6,119 bases of DNA from Lachnoclostridium sp. UBA7097 (GCA_002499945.1 DKYP01000064.1:6815-12933); one strand, 5' to 3'. Counted from the stretch's first letter, positions 1 through 5,886 are shown. The notes: generated by a model not told the origin, from the letters alone. Translations and numbers: made by a program.

Positions 1-899
1 GCAACGTCCGTAGCCACAAGAATATCTGTACGCCCGTTACGGAAACCGCCCATTACCCTGTCACGCTGTGATTGTTTTAAATCGCCATGAAGCCCTGCTG
101 CAAAATACCCCCTGCCCTTTAAATCTTCAACAAGCTCATCTACCTTGCGCTTAGTATTGCAGAATACAAGGGAAAGCTCAGGGTCGTACATATCAATAAG
201 CCTTGAAAGCACTTCGCTTTTTTTACGTGGGTTTACTTCATAATAATACTGCTCAATCTTAGGGACAGTAAGTTCTTTCTTTACTACCTTGATAATTTCA
301 GGTTTTTTAAGGTAATTCCCTGCAATCTCCATAATAGGCTTTGGCATTGTTGCGGAGAAAAGCAGTGTCTGGTGCTCTTCCGGCATATTTTCAAGGATTG
401 TTTCAATATCCTCCCTAAAGCCCATGTTAAGCATTTCATCAGCCTCATCAAGCACCACCATACCTACATTCTGCATTTTAAGGGTATGGCGGTTAATATG
501 GTCAATAACCCTGCCTGGCGTGCCGATTATAACCTGTGTACCCCCTTTAAGTGAGCGTATCTGCTTTGAAATATCCTGCCCGCCGTAAATAGGCAGTATT
601 TTTATTCCATGCATGAATTTCGCAAACTTACGTATTTCATCAGCACATTGTATAGCAAGCTCCCTTGTCGGGCATAATACAACTGCCTGCAGCTTCTTAT
701 TATGCGGGTCAACCCTCTGTAACAAAGGTATGCCAAATGCAGCGGTTTTACCAGTACCTGTCTGTGCCTGTCCTATCAGGTCTTTGCCATCAATGGCAAC
801 CGGGATAGCCTGTGCCTGTATAGGGCTTGCCTGCTCAAATCCCATCTCTGTCACTGCCTTTAAAATCCTCGGGTCTAAACATAATTCTTCAAAATTCAT
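1..899 (-). CDS. DEAD-box ATP-dependent RNA helicase, CshA/DeaD-like (C-terminus beyond window)
   Basis: This is a cytoplasmic ATP-dependent RNA helicase that unwinds short RNA duplexes in ribosome assembly, mRNA decay or cold adaptation. About 299 codons are visible from ATG 897-899. Motifs appear in family order: Q motif (GFEQASPIQ, ~res 20-28), Walker A/motif I AQTGTGKT (~44-51), Ia PTRELA, GG, Ib TPGR, II DEAD, III SAT, then the second RecA domain with LVFCNT and motif V ATDVA, where the window ends. Motif VI and any C-terminal RNA-binding tail lie outside, so CshA, CshB and DeaD/CsdA cannot be separated. The start is supported by the SD-like AGAAAGGA at 913-920 (spacing ~13 nt, rather long) and by the Q motif at the usual distance. 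It is transcribed from its own promoter (1134-1161) through a structured leader. The helicase identity is near certain; the subfamily is not. Confidence 0.95.
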   Translation of the reverse strand, partial: MNFEELCLDPRILKAVTEMGFEQASPIQAQAIPVAIDGKDLIGQAQTGTGKTAAFGIPLLQRVDPHNKKLQAVVLCPTRELAIQCADEIRKFAKFMHGIKILPIYGGQDISKQIRSLKGGTQVIIGTPGRVIDHINRHTLKMQNVGMVVLDEADEMLNMGFREDIETILENMPEEHQTLLFSATMPKPIMEIAGNYLKKPEIIKVVKKELTVPKIEQYYYEVNPRKKSEVLSRLIDMYDPELSLVFCNTKRKVDELVEDLKGRGYFAAGLHGDLKQSQRDRVMGGFRNGRTDILVATDV

Positions 900-920
900 A
901 ATATAAAAAAATTCCTTTCT

Positions 921-940
921 AAAACACTGGAACGTGTTTT
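921..940 (-). promoter_or_regulatory. Hairpin next to the helicase ribosome binding site
   Basis: AAAACAC (921-927) and GTGTTTT (934-940) form a perfect 7-bp stem with a 6-nt loop. In the minus-strand mRNA it ends immediately before the SD AGAAAGGA. A fold here could set how accessible the start is, or be a target of the helicase itself. The structure is seen; the function is inferred. Confidence 0.5.
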
Positions 941-992
941 GCGTTACAATATATAGCTGTCTGTAACCATTCTCTGTTACCTGTATTTAAAA

Positions 993-1013
993 ATACCACG
1001 GATGTCCTGGTAT
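993..1013 (-). terminator. Second leader hairpin with short U-run
   Basis: ATACCA (993-998) pairs with TGGTAT (1008-1013), extended by GG/CC across a one-base bulge with a 4-nt loop. In the minus-strand transcript it is followed by a run of U. It is weak as an intrinsic terminator, but its place between promoter and start codon makes an attenuator or pause site possible. Confidence 0.35.
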
Positions 1014-1061
1014 ACTGATAAAATTCTGCAACCCTTTATATTTTACTTTGTCCCCGTGAAA

Positions 1062-1100
1062 AAAGACCGTATCCTGAACAGATTTCCAAAAACGGTCTTT
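1062..1100 (-). terminator. Terminator-like hairpin in the helicase leader (possible attenuator)
   Basis: AAAGACCGT (1062-1070) and ACGGTCTTT (1092-1100) form a perfect 9-bp stem around a 21-nt loop. On the minus strand the 3' arm runs into six T (ACGGTCTTTTTT), the form of an intrinsic terminator. The hairpin begins only about 27 nt after the predicted helicase transcription start at ~1127, so it would stop helicase transcripts early unless relieved. It could also terminate read-through from the membrane-protein gene upstream (stop at 1298, or 1204 if frame is restored), for which no better terminator is visible. Confidence 0.6.
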
Positions 1101-1133
1101 CCAAACATCTCTTTTATTCTTATCAGCTACACG

Positions 1134-1161
1134 ATTATAACACAAACCAGCTAAAAATCAA
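1134..1161 (-). promoter_or_regulatory. Sigma-A promoter for the helicase leader
   Basis: On the minus strand TTGATT (1156-1161) is followed by a 16-bp spacer and a perfect TATAAT (1134-1139), preceded by an extended -10 TG (TGTTATAAT). Transcription would start near 1127, giving a leader of about 228 nt before the ATG at 899. No gene occupies 900-1203 apart from this leader and promoter. Confidence 0.7.
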
Positions 1162-1203
1162 ATACTTGTTTTAAATATTCTTAAAAAATTTTGAAAAACA
1201 GTT

Positions 1204-1425
1204 TTAATGCCCTTTTATGGCAATTACCAGGACATTCATAACTACCCCTGACAGCAGGACCAGCAACAAAAAATTTGTTATTTTTTTATTTTTGACTTTA
1301 CCCATAAGCCGTCCTATACAAAAAACCATTGACATATAGAAATAAAAATATACCCTGGTTCCAGAGGCAACCATTGTTGGCGAAAAAAGAAGTACAAACC
1401 TGCCTATAAGCCCTATACAGTATAC
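1204..1425 (-). other. Out-of-frame 3' end of the membrane-protein gene
   Basis: Right after the poly-G run a different frame from the one read upstream stays open for 73 codons to TAA at 1204-1206. It encodes a plausible membrane-protein C-terminus: a segment with FVLLFSPTMVASGTR, an amphipathic stretch, then a hydrophobic helix (LLLVLLSGVVMNVLVI). SP followed by a conserved R is the kind of C-terminal motif I associate with DUF6056-like proteins. The frame read from upstream instead ends at 1298 with a tail of about 40 residues that looks like shadow translation. One G fewer (8 instead of 9) joins the two parts into a 452-residue protein. Confidence 0.85.
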
Positions 1426-2563
1426 CCCCCCCCACTAAATAACACTCTTCCAGCCCGTCACAGCAACATACAAGTGACCATAGCATTGCAGCCAGGTAAA
1501 TTATCCCAAAAGCCACCATCACCCACTGCATTATATATTCTGTACTGCCTGTACAGGCAGCCACATCAGGACGCAGGTAACTAACTGTATGTGTTTTAAT
1601 TATTCTTGTAATGAAAAAATATATTGTCAAGGCTGTACAGATTATGGCGGGAACAAACCCAATATATCTCTTATATCCTTTCATCCTCTGGTAACAAAGC
1701 ACCCCTGCCAGCACTGATATTGTGATAAAAATGGCATCTGGTACTGATGTAAAATGTTCTATTGTTGATGCAATACATATCCTTAGCCTGTCCCAGAATG
1801 AAGTTTCAAAAAATGCTGGAAAATCTTTACTGGCACCTTTTATTTTACGGATTGAATTTCCCGGGCACAATAAAGCATTTATCAGATTAAGCAGTGCAAC
1901 AACAAGGGAAACAGACAGCTTTTTCATTACTGGGTTCTTATTTAACCTGTCTTTAATATATCCAGGAATACTTCCATGTGGTTTAAGAAACACTTTATTA
2001 TCCTGGAAACATACCAGATAAAAAAGCCACATACCTGATACCAGGATATGTATAACTGCCAGGACTTCCATATTAGTTGCAACTGCCGTTCCTGCCACAA
2101 TACACAAAATACCTTTTTTATCTGATTTGATACCTGAAACCACAGCAAGCCATACCACAAAAGTCCATAAATAAACAACCGTTGTTACCTGCCACCCTGC
2201 AGAACCCATATGGAAAAAAGGATATGCCAGCAGGCATAACGCTGACAGGAAACCATCTTTTATGTAAACCAAAGACATCCTCCATAGCAGCAGGCAAAAA
2301 ATAATATCTAATACCTTCCATATATATACTGGAAAACATGGGACAATAAAATCAAAAAACTCAATAAATATCCGGGAACTCCAGGTATTATAACGGTGGT
2401 ATAATACCTGGAAAATATTATAGCCATACCGTTCCATTATTTTCACAAATTTTACATCATCACCATAATCCGGGACAACCAGTATATGTATTATACAAAA
2501 AACCAGCAACAGCCATATTCCAGACAAAATATTTTTCTTTTTTATATCACCACTATTACACAT
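1298..2563 (-). CDS. Polytopic membrane protein, DUF6056/GT-C glycosyltransferase-like, frameshifted near the 3' end
   Basis: As written, the gene encodes 421 residues. There is a short basic N-terminus, then TM1 (~12-30), an external acidic motif PDYGDD (31-36) and YNTWSSR (58-64), then multiple helices (~80-100, 105-118, 125-143, 150-185, 215-233, 277-290, 300-320, 343-366). PGN..R occurs at 234-239. An acidic pair just after TM1, W.SR and PGN..R together recall DUF6056 proteins and GT-C sugar transferases; a role in cell-surface glycan modification using a lipid-linked sugar donor is inference. The product is sound to V377, where a run of nine G shifts the frame; the last ~40 residues are probably not native. 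Restored length is 452. A weak SD (GGAAATGGA) precedes ATG 2561-2563, and an in-frame TAA just upstream fixes the start. Its promoter is at 2666-2694, back-to-back with the BlaI-like regulator. Confidence 0.8.
   Translation of the reverse strand: MCNSGDIKKKNILSGIWLLLVFCIIHILVVPDYGDDVKFVKIMERYGYNIFQVLYHRYNTWSSRIFIEFFDFIVPCFPVYIWKVLDIIFCLLLWRMSLVYIKDGFLSALCLLAYPFFHMGSAGWQVTTVVYLWTFVVWLAVVSGIKSDKKGILCIVAGTAVATNMEVLAVIHILVSGMWLFYLVCFQDNKVFLKPHGSIPGYIKDRLNKNPVMKKLSVSLVVALLNLINALLCPGNSIRKIKGASKDFPAFFETSFWDRLRICIASTIEHFTSVPDAIFITISVLAGVLCYQRMKGYKRYIGFVPAIICTALTIYFFITRIIKTHTVSYLRPDVAACTGSTEYIMQWVMVAFGIIYLAAMLWSLVCCCDGLEECYLVGGGILYRAYRQVCTSFFANNGCLWNQGIFLFLYVNGFLYRTAYG
1425..1433 (-). repeat. Homopolymeric G9 tract inside the membrane-protein gene
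   Basis: There are nine C in a row on the plus strand, read as G9 by the gene at codons 377-380. This is a classic slipped-strand site in an otherwise AT-rich sequence. G8 (or G11) puts the gene in its full-length frame; G9 gives the aberrant tail. Confidence 0.85.
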
Positions 2564-2584
2564 AAATTATCCATTTCCAAAACT

Positions 2585-2612
2585 GGCAGCTTATATTTTT
2601 ATAATATCTGCC
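2585..2612 (-). promoter_or_regulatory. Leader hairpin of the membrane-protein mRNA
   Basis: GGCAG (2585-2589) pairs with CTGCC (2608-2612), with an inner TTATA/TATAA stem. It lies ~20 nt upstream of the start codon in the minus-strand leader. The outer part overlaps the conserved edge of the duplicated region. It could protect the mRNA or tune translation. Confidence 0.35.
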
Positions 2613-2665
2613 TGCATTTTGTTTTCTGAGCCAAAAATAATTTCATTTTTTAATTTCATCTTTAA

Positions 2666-2694
2666 AGTATAGTTTTATTATTTTAATTTGTCAA
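2666..2694 (-). promoter_or_regulatory. Promoter for the membrane-protein gene
   Basis: On the minus strand, TTGACA (2689-2694), a 17-bp spacer and TATACT (2666-2671) form a near-perfect sigma-A promoter. The start would be near 2659, leaving a leader of about 96 nt before ATG 2563. The same boxes with the same spacing occur in copy B at 5809-5837. Confidence 0.85.
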
Positions 2695-2706
2695 TATCAT
2701 TTTTAT

Positions 2707-2726
2707 AATTGTTCACAAAAACAATT
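2707..2726. promoter_or_regulatory. Dyad between the divergent -35 boxes (possible operator)
   Basis: AATTGTT (2707-2713) and AACAATT (2720-2726) are 7-bp inverted arms six bases apart, centred near the middle of the 49-bp gap between the two -35 boxes. Copy B has AATTTTT (5850-5856) and AAAAATT (5862-5868) in the same place. AT-richness makes such dyads easy to find, so the role as repressor operator is a guess. Confidence 0.3.
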
Positions 2727-2743
2727 TTGCTTAAATTTTATAA

Positions 2744-2772
2744 TTGACATAATGCAGAAAAAAATATATAAT
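2744..2772 (+). promoter_or_regulatory. Perfect consensus promoter of the BlaI-like regulator
   Basis: TTGACA (2744-2749), a 17-bp spacer and TATAAT (2767-2772) match the sigma-A consensus at every box position. Transcription would start near 2779, about 33 nt before ATG 2812. A promoter this strong on a repressor gene suggests it is held down by autorepression. Confidence 0.9.
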
Positions 2773-2811
2773 TAAAAAAATAATTAATAACTAAGAAAGC
2801 AGGAAATTAAA

Positions 2812-3240
2812 ATGGCAAAGCAAAAAAAACAAAAACCAGATTTTTTCTACTTACCTCCTAAAGAGGAAGAAGCAATGAAAGTATTATGGAGTACAGAAGA
2901 TGCACTAAGCGCTTCTGAAATAGCAGAAAGAATTCCTGAAAGGGCATGGCCAGCTTCTTCCATACAAGGGATACTGCGCAGCCTTGAGGGCAAAGGTGCT
3001 ATAAAAGTTGACAAAATAACAAAACTTGGCAAATCATATGGGAGGCTTTTCCGTCCTTCACTGTCTGCTAATGAATACGCAACAATGCAGTTTAACAGGT
3101 ATTACCAGGCAGAAGGTGACAGCAGGACAAGATGTTCTGCTATGGTATCTTCCCTTTTAGGCAACACTGGCATTAAAAATGCTGATATTGTGGACGCTTT
3201 ACAGGATATTATAAAGGAATATGAAAATGACCAGATGTAA
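2812..3240 (+). CDS. BlaI/MecI/CopY-family transcriptional repressor
   Basis: The product is a 142-residue DNA-binding regulator, the usual length for the family. After a basic N-terminus comes the winged helix (~13-85): LPPKEEEAMKVLW matches the family helix with E..AM..LW, S.SEIAERI the second helix, and ASSIQGILRSLEGKGAI (48-64) the recognition helix that usually reads sT..T.L.RLE.KG. The wing with K.YGRLFRP ends at ~85. The C-terminal part (86-142) should form the dimer arm. The start follows AGGA at 2801-2804 (7-nt spacing) and the promoter at 2744-2772. BlaI/MecI repressors normally work with a BlaR1-type membrane protease; none is in this window, so it looks orphan here. Its tail is duplicated as a dead remnant at 5938-6021. 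Likely targets are its own promoter and the divergent membrane-protein promoter, and possibly copy B (inference). Confidence 0.88.
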   Translation: MAKQKKQKPDFFYLPPKEEEAMKVLWSTEDALSASEIAERIPERAWPASSIQGILRSLEGKGAIKVDKITKLGKSYGRLFRPSLSANEYATMQFNRYYQAEGDSRTRCSAMVSSLLGNTGIKNADIVDALQDIIKEYENDQM

Positions 3241-3249
3241 AATTACACA

Positions 3250-3285
3250 GCAAAATACCCTTTAAAAACCTAAAGGGTATTTTGC
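3250..3285. terminator. Strong bidirectional terminator
   Basis: A perfect 15-bp inverted repeat (3250-3264 with 3271-3285, 6-nt loop) has a TACCCTTTA/TAAAGGGTA core flanked by AAAA on one side and TTTT on the other, so it works in both directions. It lies 9 nt after the regulator stop and about 70 nt beyond the stop of the convergent lipoprotein gene. The rest of 3241-3357 shows no gene. Confidence 0.85.
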
Positions 3286-3357
3286 ATATATAAACATCTT
3301 ACATTGGTTATTTCATAGTTTATATTCTTTGGTTAATTTAGTTATTATATAAAACTA

Positions 3358-4047
3358 TTATTGCAGTTCATCTTGTAAATACTGTTTGAAAACCCTTCTT
3401 CCCTTTTTAATCATTTCTGTATCACTTTCCTTGTATTTATCAAATGGGCATAATTCACTTTCATTTTCATTTTTATACTTGTAACATAAAATTTCATAAC
3501 CATCACTGGTTTTATTTGTATTAAAATGTATCTCTAAATCTTCATTATATTTATCTGTAACCATATAAATACCATTATATTCTAATTTAAATCCTTGTAT
3601 TATTTTCTTTCCTGTTTTTTTTAATTTTTTATCTTTTAATTTTTTTAGTTCCTGTTCCATACCAATAATAAATGGCATGTCTTCTGGTTTTTGTGTATTA
3701 GTCCAGTCACAGCATACATGTACATCTGTTTTTAACTTTCCATCTTCTTCTCTTTCATTATAAAATTTCATTTTAAAATTTTCTATTTTATTAGAATTTC
3801 CCCAGTTTTTATAAAATAAATCTTCTATTTCCTTTGAAAATTTTTCTACATCTGAATCATTTAATGAAGTAGTTTTATTAATAATAAAGATGCCATCTGC
3901 ATTAAATTCTGCTCTTTTTCCTGAAACATCTGCTGCCTGTGGCTTCTTTTGTATAACCTCTGTTTTATTACTATTACAGCCTGAACATACATTTATACAA
4001 CATAAAAAAACAATTACACACTTACACAAAGAATATAAATATTTCAT
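3358..4047 (-). CDS. Putative lipoprotein of unknown function
   Basis: The product has 229 residues. It begins with a basic and hydrophobic signal segment (res 1-20) ending in CSG-C24, a slightly atypical lipobox because position -3 is Cys, followed by a polar NSNKT linker as in lipoproteins. It should be anchored on the outer face of the membrane. The mature part is charged and soluble: a predicted helical stretch around SDVEKFSKEIEDLFYKNW, a CCDWTNTQKPEDMPFIIGME patch (~118-137), and a Lys-rich stretch KKLKDKKLKKTGKK. I recognise no domain. ATG 4045-4047 has a strong SD (AAAGGGGAAC, 4052-4061, ~7-nt spacing). It lies 114 bp behind the amidase gene with a terminator between and no room for a good promoter of its own, so it is probably expressed by read-through from that gene. 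A partner role with the amidase is inference. Confidence 0.75.
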   Translation of the reverse strand: MKYLYSLCKCVIVFLCCINVCSGCNSNKTEVIQKKPQAADVSGKRAEFNADGIFIINKTTSLNDSDVEKFSKEIEDLFYKNWGNSNKIENFKMKFYNEREEDGKLKTDVHVCCDWTNTQKPEDMPFIIGMEQELKKLKDKKLKKTGKKIIQGFKLEYNGIYMVTDKYNEDLEIHFNTNKTSDGYEILCYKYKNENESELCPFDKYKESDTEMIKKGRRVFKQYLQDELQ

Positions 4048-4084
4048 AATAGTTCCCCTTTACTGGATAATTTATTAGAAAAAC

Positions 4085-4117
4085 AGCCATAAAACTGCTA
4101 TTTCCAATTTTATGGCT
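4085..4117 (-). terminator. Intrinsic terminator between amidase and lipoprotein genes
   Basis: AGCCATAAAA (4085-4094) and TTTTATGGCT (4108-4117) form a perfect 10-bp stem with a 13-nt loop. On the minus strand the stem is followed by GTTTTTCT. It lies 45 bp after the amidase stop and ends 37 bp before the lipoprotein ATG. It would lower, not necessarily abolish, lipoprotein expression. Confidence 0.75.
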
Positions 4118-4161
4118 ATTATTTGTACTATTAACAACATCCTGATAAATGACAATATATT

Positions 4162-5358
4162 TTACCAAGTTACATTGATAGTACTAGAATTAGGATTAAA
4201 ACATGTAATACTTTCTTTATCATTATATGTCAAAACAACTTTATCCTGTTTTTCATTGGAATGTTGTGAATATTTAAGATTTCCGCCTGAATTTGATACT
4301 ACCAAAGCTACATGGCTTTTATCGTTCCAGTATAAAAAACCTCCTGGCTTTACATTCTTCTTTGTTACTTTTTTAAAATACTTTTTTGTATCTGCCAGAT
4401 AAGTTTTTACACCGCCATTATTATTAAACCCTGTTCTCATCCAGTTATTACCAGGATAACCAATATCCTTATATGTTGAAGGATACCATTCTCCAGCTTT
4501 ATCATATGGTATCCCACCCTTATGGATACACGCAGAAACAAAATTTGCACAATCACTTTGTCCTATATCTTTTGAAAATTCAGGTTTATCTTTAGCATGG
4601 TTTTTTGCATAAGTTACAGCAGCATTACAGTTATAATTAATTGTTTCAGCAGCAAATAACTTTATCTGGTCCAATCCCTCAAGTTCCTCAAAAAGACTTT
4701 CCCATCCATCTTCCCTTGTCAGCACAGAACCACCACTTAATTCTTTTGCCTCTTCGGAAGTCATATTAGATATATCCCCAAGACTGCATATAGGGCTGAC
4801 AAGGTCATTTCCGAAACCTATCTCTGTTCTTGCACACAAAATACACTTATCTAAATCTTCTTTTGTTTCCATAACAGATGGCATTTTAATCTGATAGCGA
4901 AAACCTGTTTCCTCCGGCACCAGATAAGTGTCCATCTGGGTTTTTATATAAATGTCCTTTATCTGTTCTGCTATTGCCCTGTCACCAGCATCTTCTATTA
5001 CTGCTATTGCTTCTCTCATACCGTTTACATAATCAGTAGTGTATGGATTCTCTATATATGTCATATCAGCAACTATATCAAAATTAACATAATCACTATT
5101 ACCTTTTTCAAAATCAGAACTAAAATTATCAAAGGAAAACTGGTCTCCATATCTTTTTAATATAAAATCCCTGGTGCATACAGAAATATATGCTGTTTCA
5201 TCATCTGTCAAAACAAAAGAGTTATTTTCAACCTGTATCTGCATAGAACCTTCTTTGATATCTTTTGGAACACTGCCCGCATAAACATTCTGGCAAGGCA
5301 TAAGAAATATATTCAATGCAATACCAAATGGAATAATTTTTTTTAATTTTCTTTTCAT
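4162..5358 (-). CDS. Secreted amidase-domain protein (Amidase_6, NlpC/CHAP-like papain fold)
   Basis: The product has 398 residues with a Sec signal peptide: basic start MKRKLKK, hydrophobic core to ~20, likely cleavage after VYA27. Residues ~30-235 form an N-terminal region I do not recognise, with Cys at 172, 175 and 191. Residues ~240-398 fit the putative amidase domain: NYNCNAAVTYAKNHA (241-255), then SDCANFVSACIHKGGIPY (268-285) with Cys270 as probable nucleophile, WYPS, NNWMRTG, KPGGFLYW, and SHVALVVS with His349 as catalytic base. Such domains cut amide bonds in peptidoglycan or other surface peptides, which fits export; the substrate is not known. No wall-anchor motif is seen. The start has an ideal SD (AGGAGG 5368-5373, 9-nt spacing). 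It is the main gene of the transcript from the copy B promoter at 5809-5837. I am confident of the domain, not of the substrate. Confidence 0.85.
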   Translation of the reverse strand: MKRKLKKIIPFGIALNIFLMPCQNVYAGSVPKDIKEGSMQIQVENNSFVLTDDETAYISVCTRDFILKRYGDQFSFDNFSSDFEKGNSDYVNFDIVADMTYIENPYTTDYVNGMREAIAVIEDAGDRAIAEQIKDIYIKTQMDTYLVPEETGFRYQIKMPSVMETKEDLDKCILCARTEIGFGNDLVSPICSLGDISNMTSEEAKELSGGSVLTREDGWESLFEELEGLDQIKLFAAETINYNCNAAVTYAKNHAKDKPEFSKDIGQSDCANFVSACIHKGGIPYDKAGEWYPSTYKDIGYPGNNWMRTGFNNNGGVKTYLADTKKYFKKVTKKNVKPGGFLYWNDKSHVALVVSNSGGNLKYSQHSNEKQDKVVLTYNDKESITCFNPNSSTINVTW

Positions 5359-5379
5359 AATATCTTTCCTCCTGTTAAA

Positions 5380-5550
5380 TTAATAATTATAGCAATCCAA
5401 TAATTTAGCATTTTTAATACTAATAATTTTTCTTGGACAATTTTTATCAATACTATTGCTATTTTCTTGGATTGTTGTAATATAAATACCTGTTAAAAAT
5501 ACAAATAATAATACTACGTATTCATCCTCCCCTCCATATAGATAAATTTT
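5380..5550 (-). pseudogene. Degenerate small membrane-peptide ORF without a start codon
   Basis: This frame is open from after a TGA (5551-5553) to TAA 5380-5382. It encodes VVLLFVFLTGIYITTIQ then a polar tail, which looks like a single-span small membrane protein. An excellent SD (GGAGGGGAGG, 5526-5535) lies just upstream, but no ATG, GTG or TTG occurs in frame near it. The nearby ATG at 5523-5525 is in another frame and meets TAG after three codons. A small indel could have destroyed the start. Chance openness in AT-rich DNA is possible. Confidence 0.3.
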
Positions 5551-5626
5551 TCACAATTATCTGGCTGTACTTCCTATATATATCTAACTTAGATGCTATA
5601 AGGCACTTTTGTCTTTTTTGTTTCAT
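5522..5626 (-). CDS. Possible 34-residue basic peptide (leader ORF)
   Basis: ATG 5624-5626 to TGA 5522-5524 encodes a basic 34-residue peptide starting MKQKRQKCLIASK. It has a good SD, GGGGAG at 5635-5640 with 8-nt spacing, and lies in the amidase transcript leader. It ends inside the next SD (5526-5535), which suggests translational coupling to whatever followed. I recognise no family. It may be a true small protein, a regulatory uORF or chance. Confidence 0.35.
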   Translation of the reverse strand: MKQKRQKCLIASKLDIYRKYSQIIVKNLSIWRGG

Positions 5627-5701
5627 TTGTTTTTCTCCCCATAAATTAATATTTTTTAATATTATACTGGCAAGAAGATAGCTTCCACACCAGAGTTTCT
5701 A

Positions 5702-5733
5702 TATAATGCAGCAAAACATATAACTGCATTATA
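5702..5733 (-). promoter_or_regulatory. Leader hairpin of the amidase transcript
   Basis: TATAATGCAG (5702-5711) and CTGCATTATA (5724-5733) form a perfect 10-bp stem with a 12-nt loop in the 5' leader, about 70 nt after the predicted start. The arm at 5724-5733 can instead pair through ATTATA with TATAAT at ~5740, so two folds compete. No T-run follows, so it is not an obvious terminator. The rest of 5634-5800 holds no gene. Confidence 0.4.
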
Positions 5734-5808
5734 CCATTTTTATAATAGCTGCCTGTATTTTGCTTCTTGAATCAAAAAATGATTTTATTTTTTGAATTGT
5801 TTTTTTAA

Positions 5809-5837
5809 AGTATAGTCCTATTATATTTATTTGTCAA
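5809..5837 (-). promoter_or_regulatory. Promoter for the amidase-lipoprotein unit (copy B)
   Basis: On the minus strand, TTGACA (5832-5837), a 17-bp spacer and TATACT (5809-5814) are identical in boxes and spacing to the copy A promoter at 2666-2694. Transcription would start near 5802, giving a leader of ~440 nt before the amidase ATG that contains the hairpin and the small ORFs. Confidence 0.85.
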
Positions 5838-5886
5838 CATTGTTTTTATAATTTTTTCTGCAAAAATTTTCGCTTAAATTTTATAA

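Larger units (their letters stand above)
2581..2785. repeat. Copy A of the duplicated divergent promoter region
   Basis: This region aligns almost gaplessly with 5722-5928. The offset is 3141 near the outer end and 3143 through both promoters. Identity is highest around the plus-strand promoter: 41 of 44 bases match between 2729-2772 and 5872-5915. The rest is roughly three-quarters identical by eye. It holds the leader of the membrane-protein gene, both promoters and the start of the regulator leader. Confidence 0.85.

Noticed and set aside
372..906. Plus-strand open frames at 372-554 and 613-906
   Set aside because: They lie antisense to the helicase, which has all expected motifs; the frames give no recognisable protein.
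1722..2339. Open frames at 1722-2021 (+), 1942-2178 (-) and 2118-2339 (-)
   Set aside because: They overlap the membrane-protein gene in other frames and have no ribosome binding site or domain; the minus ones are shadow frames of the same strand.
1204..2563. Membrane gene as a plain decaying pseudogene
   Set aside because: Only one lesion is visible, it sits exactly at a homopolymer, and the restored tail is clean to its stop, which favours a reversible slip or a sequencing error over decay. It cannot be excluded from one sequence.
2847..3032. Minus-strand open frame within the regulator
   Set aside because: Antisense shadow of the winged-helix domain.
3715..3722. TACATGTA palindrome as a BlaI/CopY-type operator
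   Set aside because: It lies inside the lipoprotein coding region and lacks the two-base centre of the TACA-NN-TGTA operator; probably chance.
3890..4402. Plus-strand open frames at 3890-4078 and 4112-4402
   Set aside because: They are antisense to the lipoprotein signal region and the amidase C-terminus, and cross the terminator.
5647..5664. TAATATT/AATATTA hairpin and a TATAAT on the minus strand nearby as a second amidase promoter
   Set aside because: There is no convincing -35 box at the right distance, and pure A/T stems are common by chance here.
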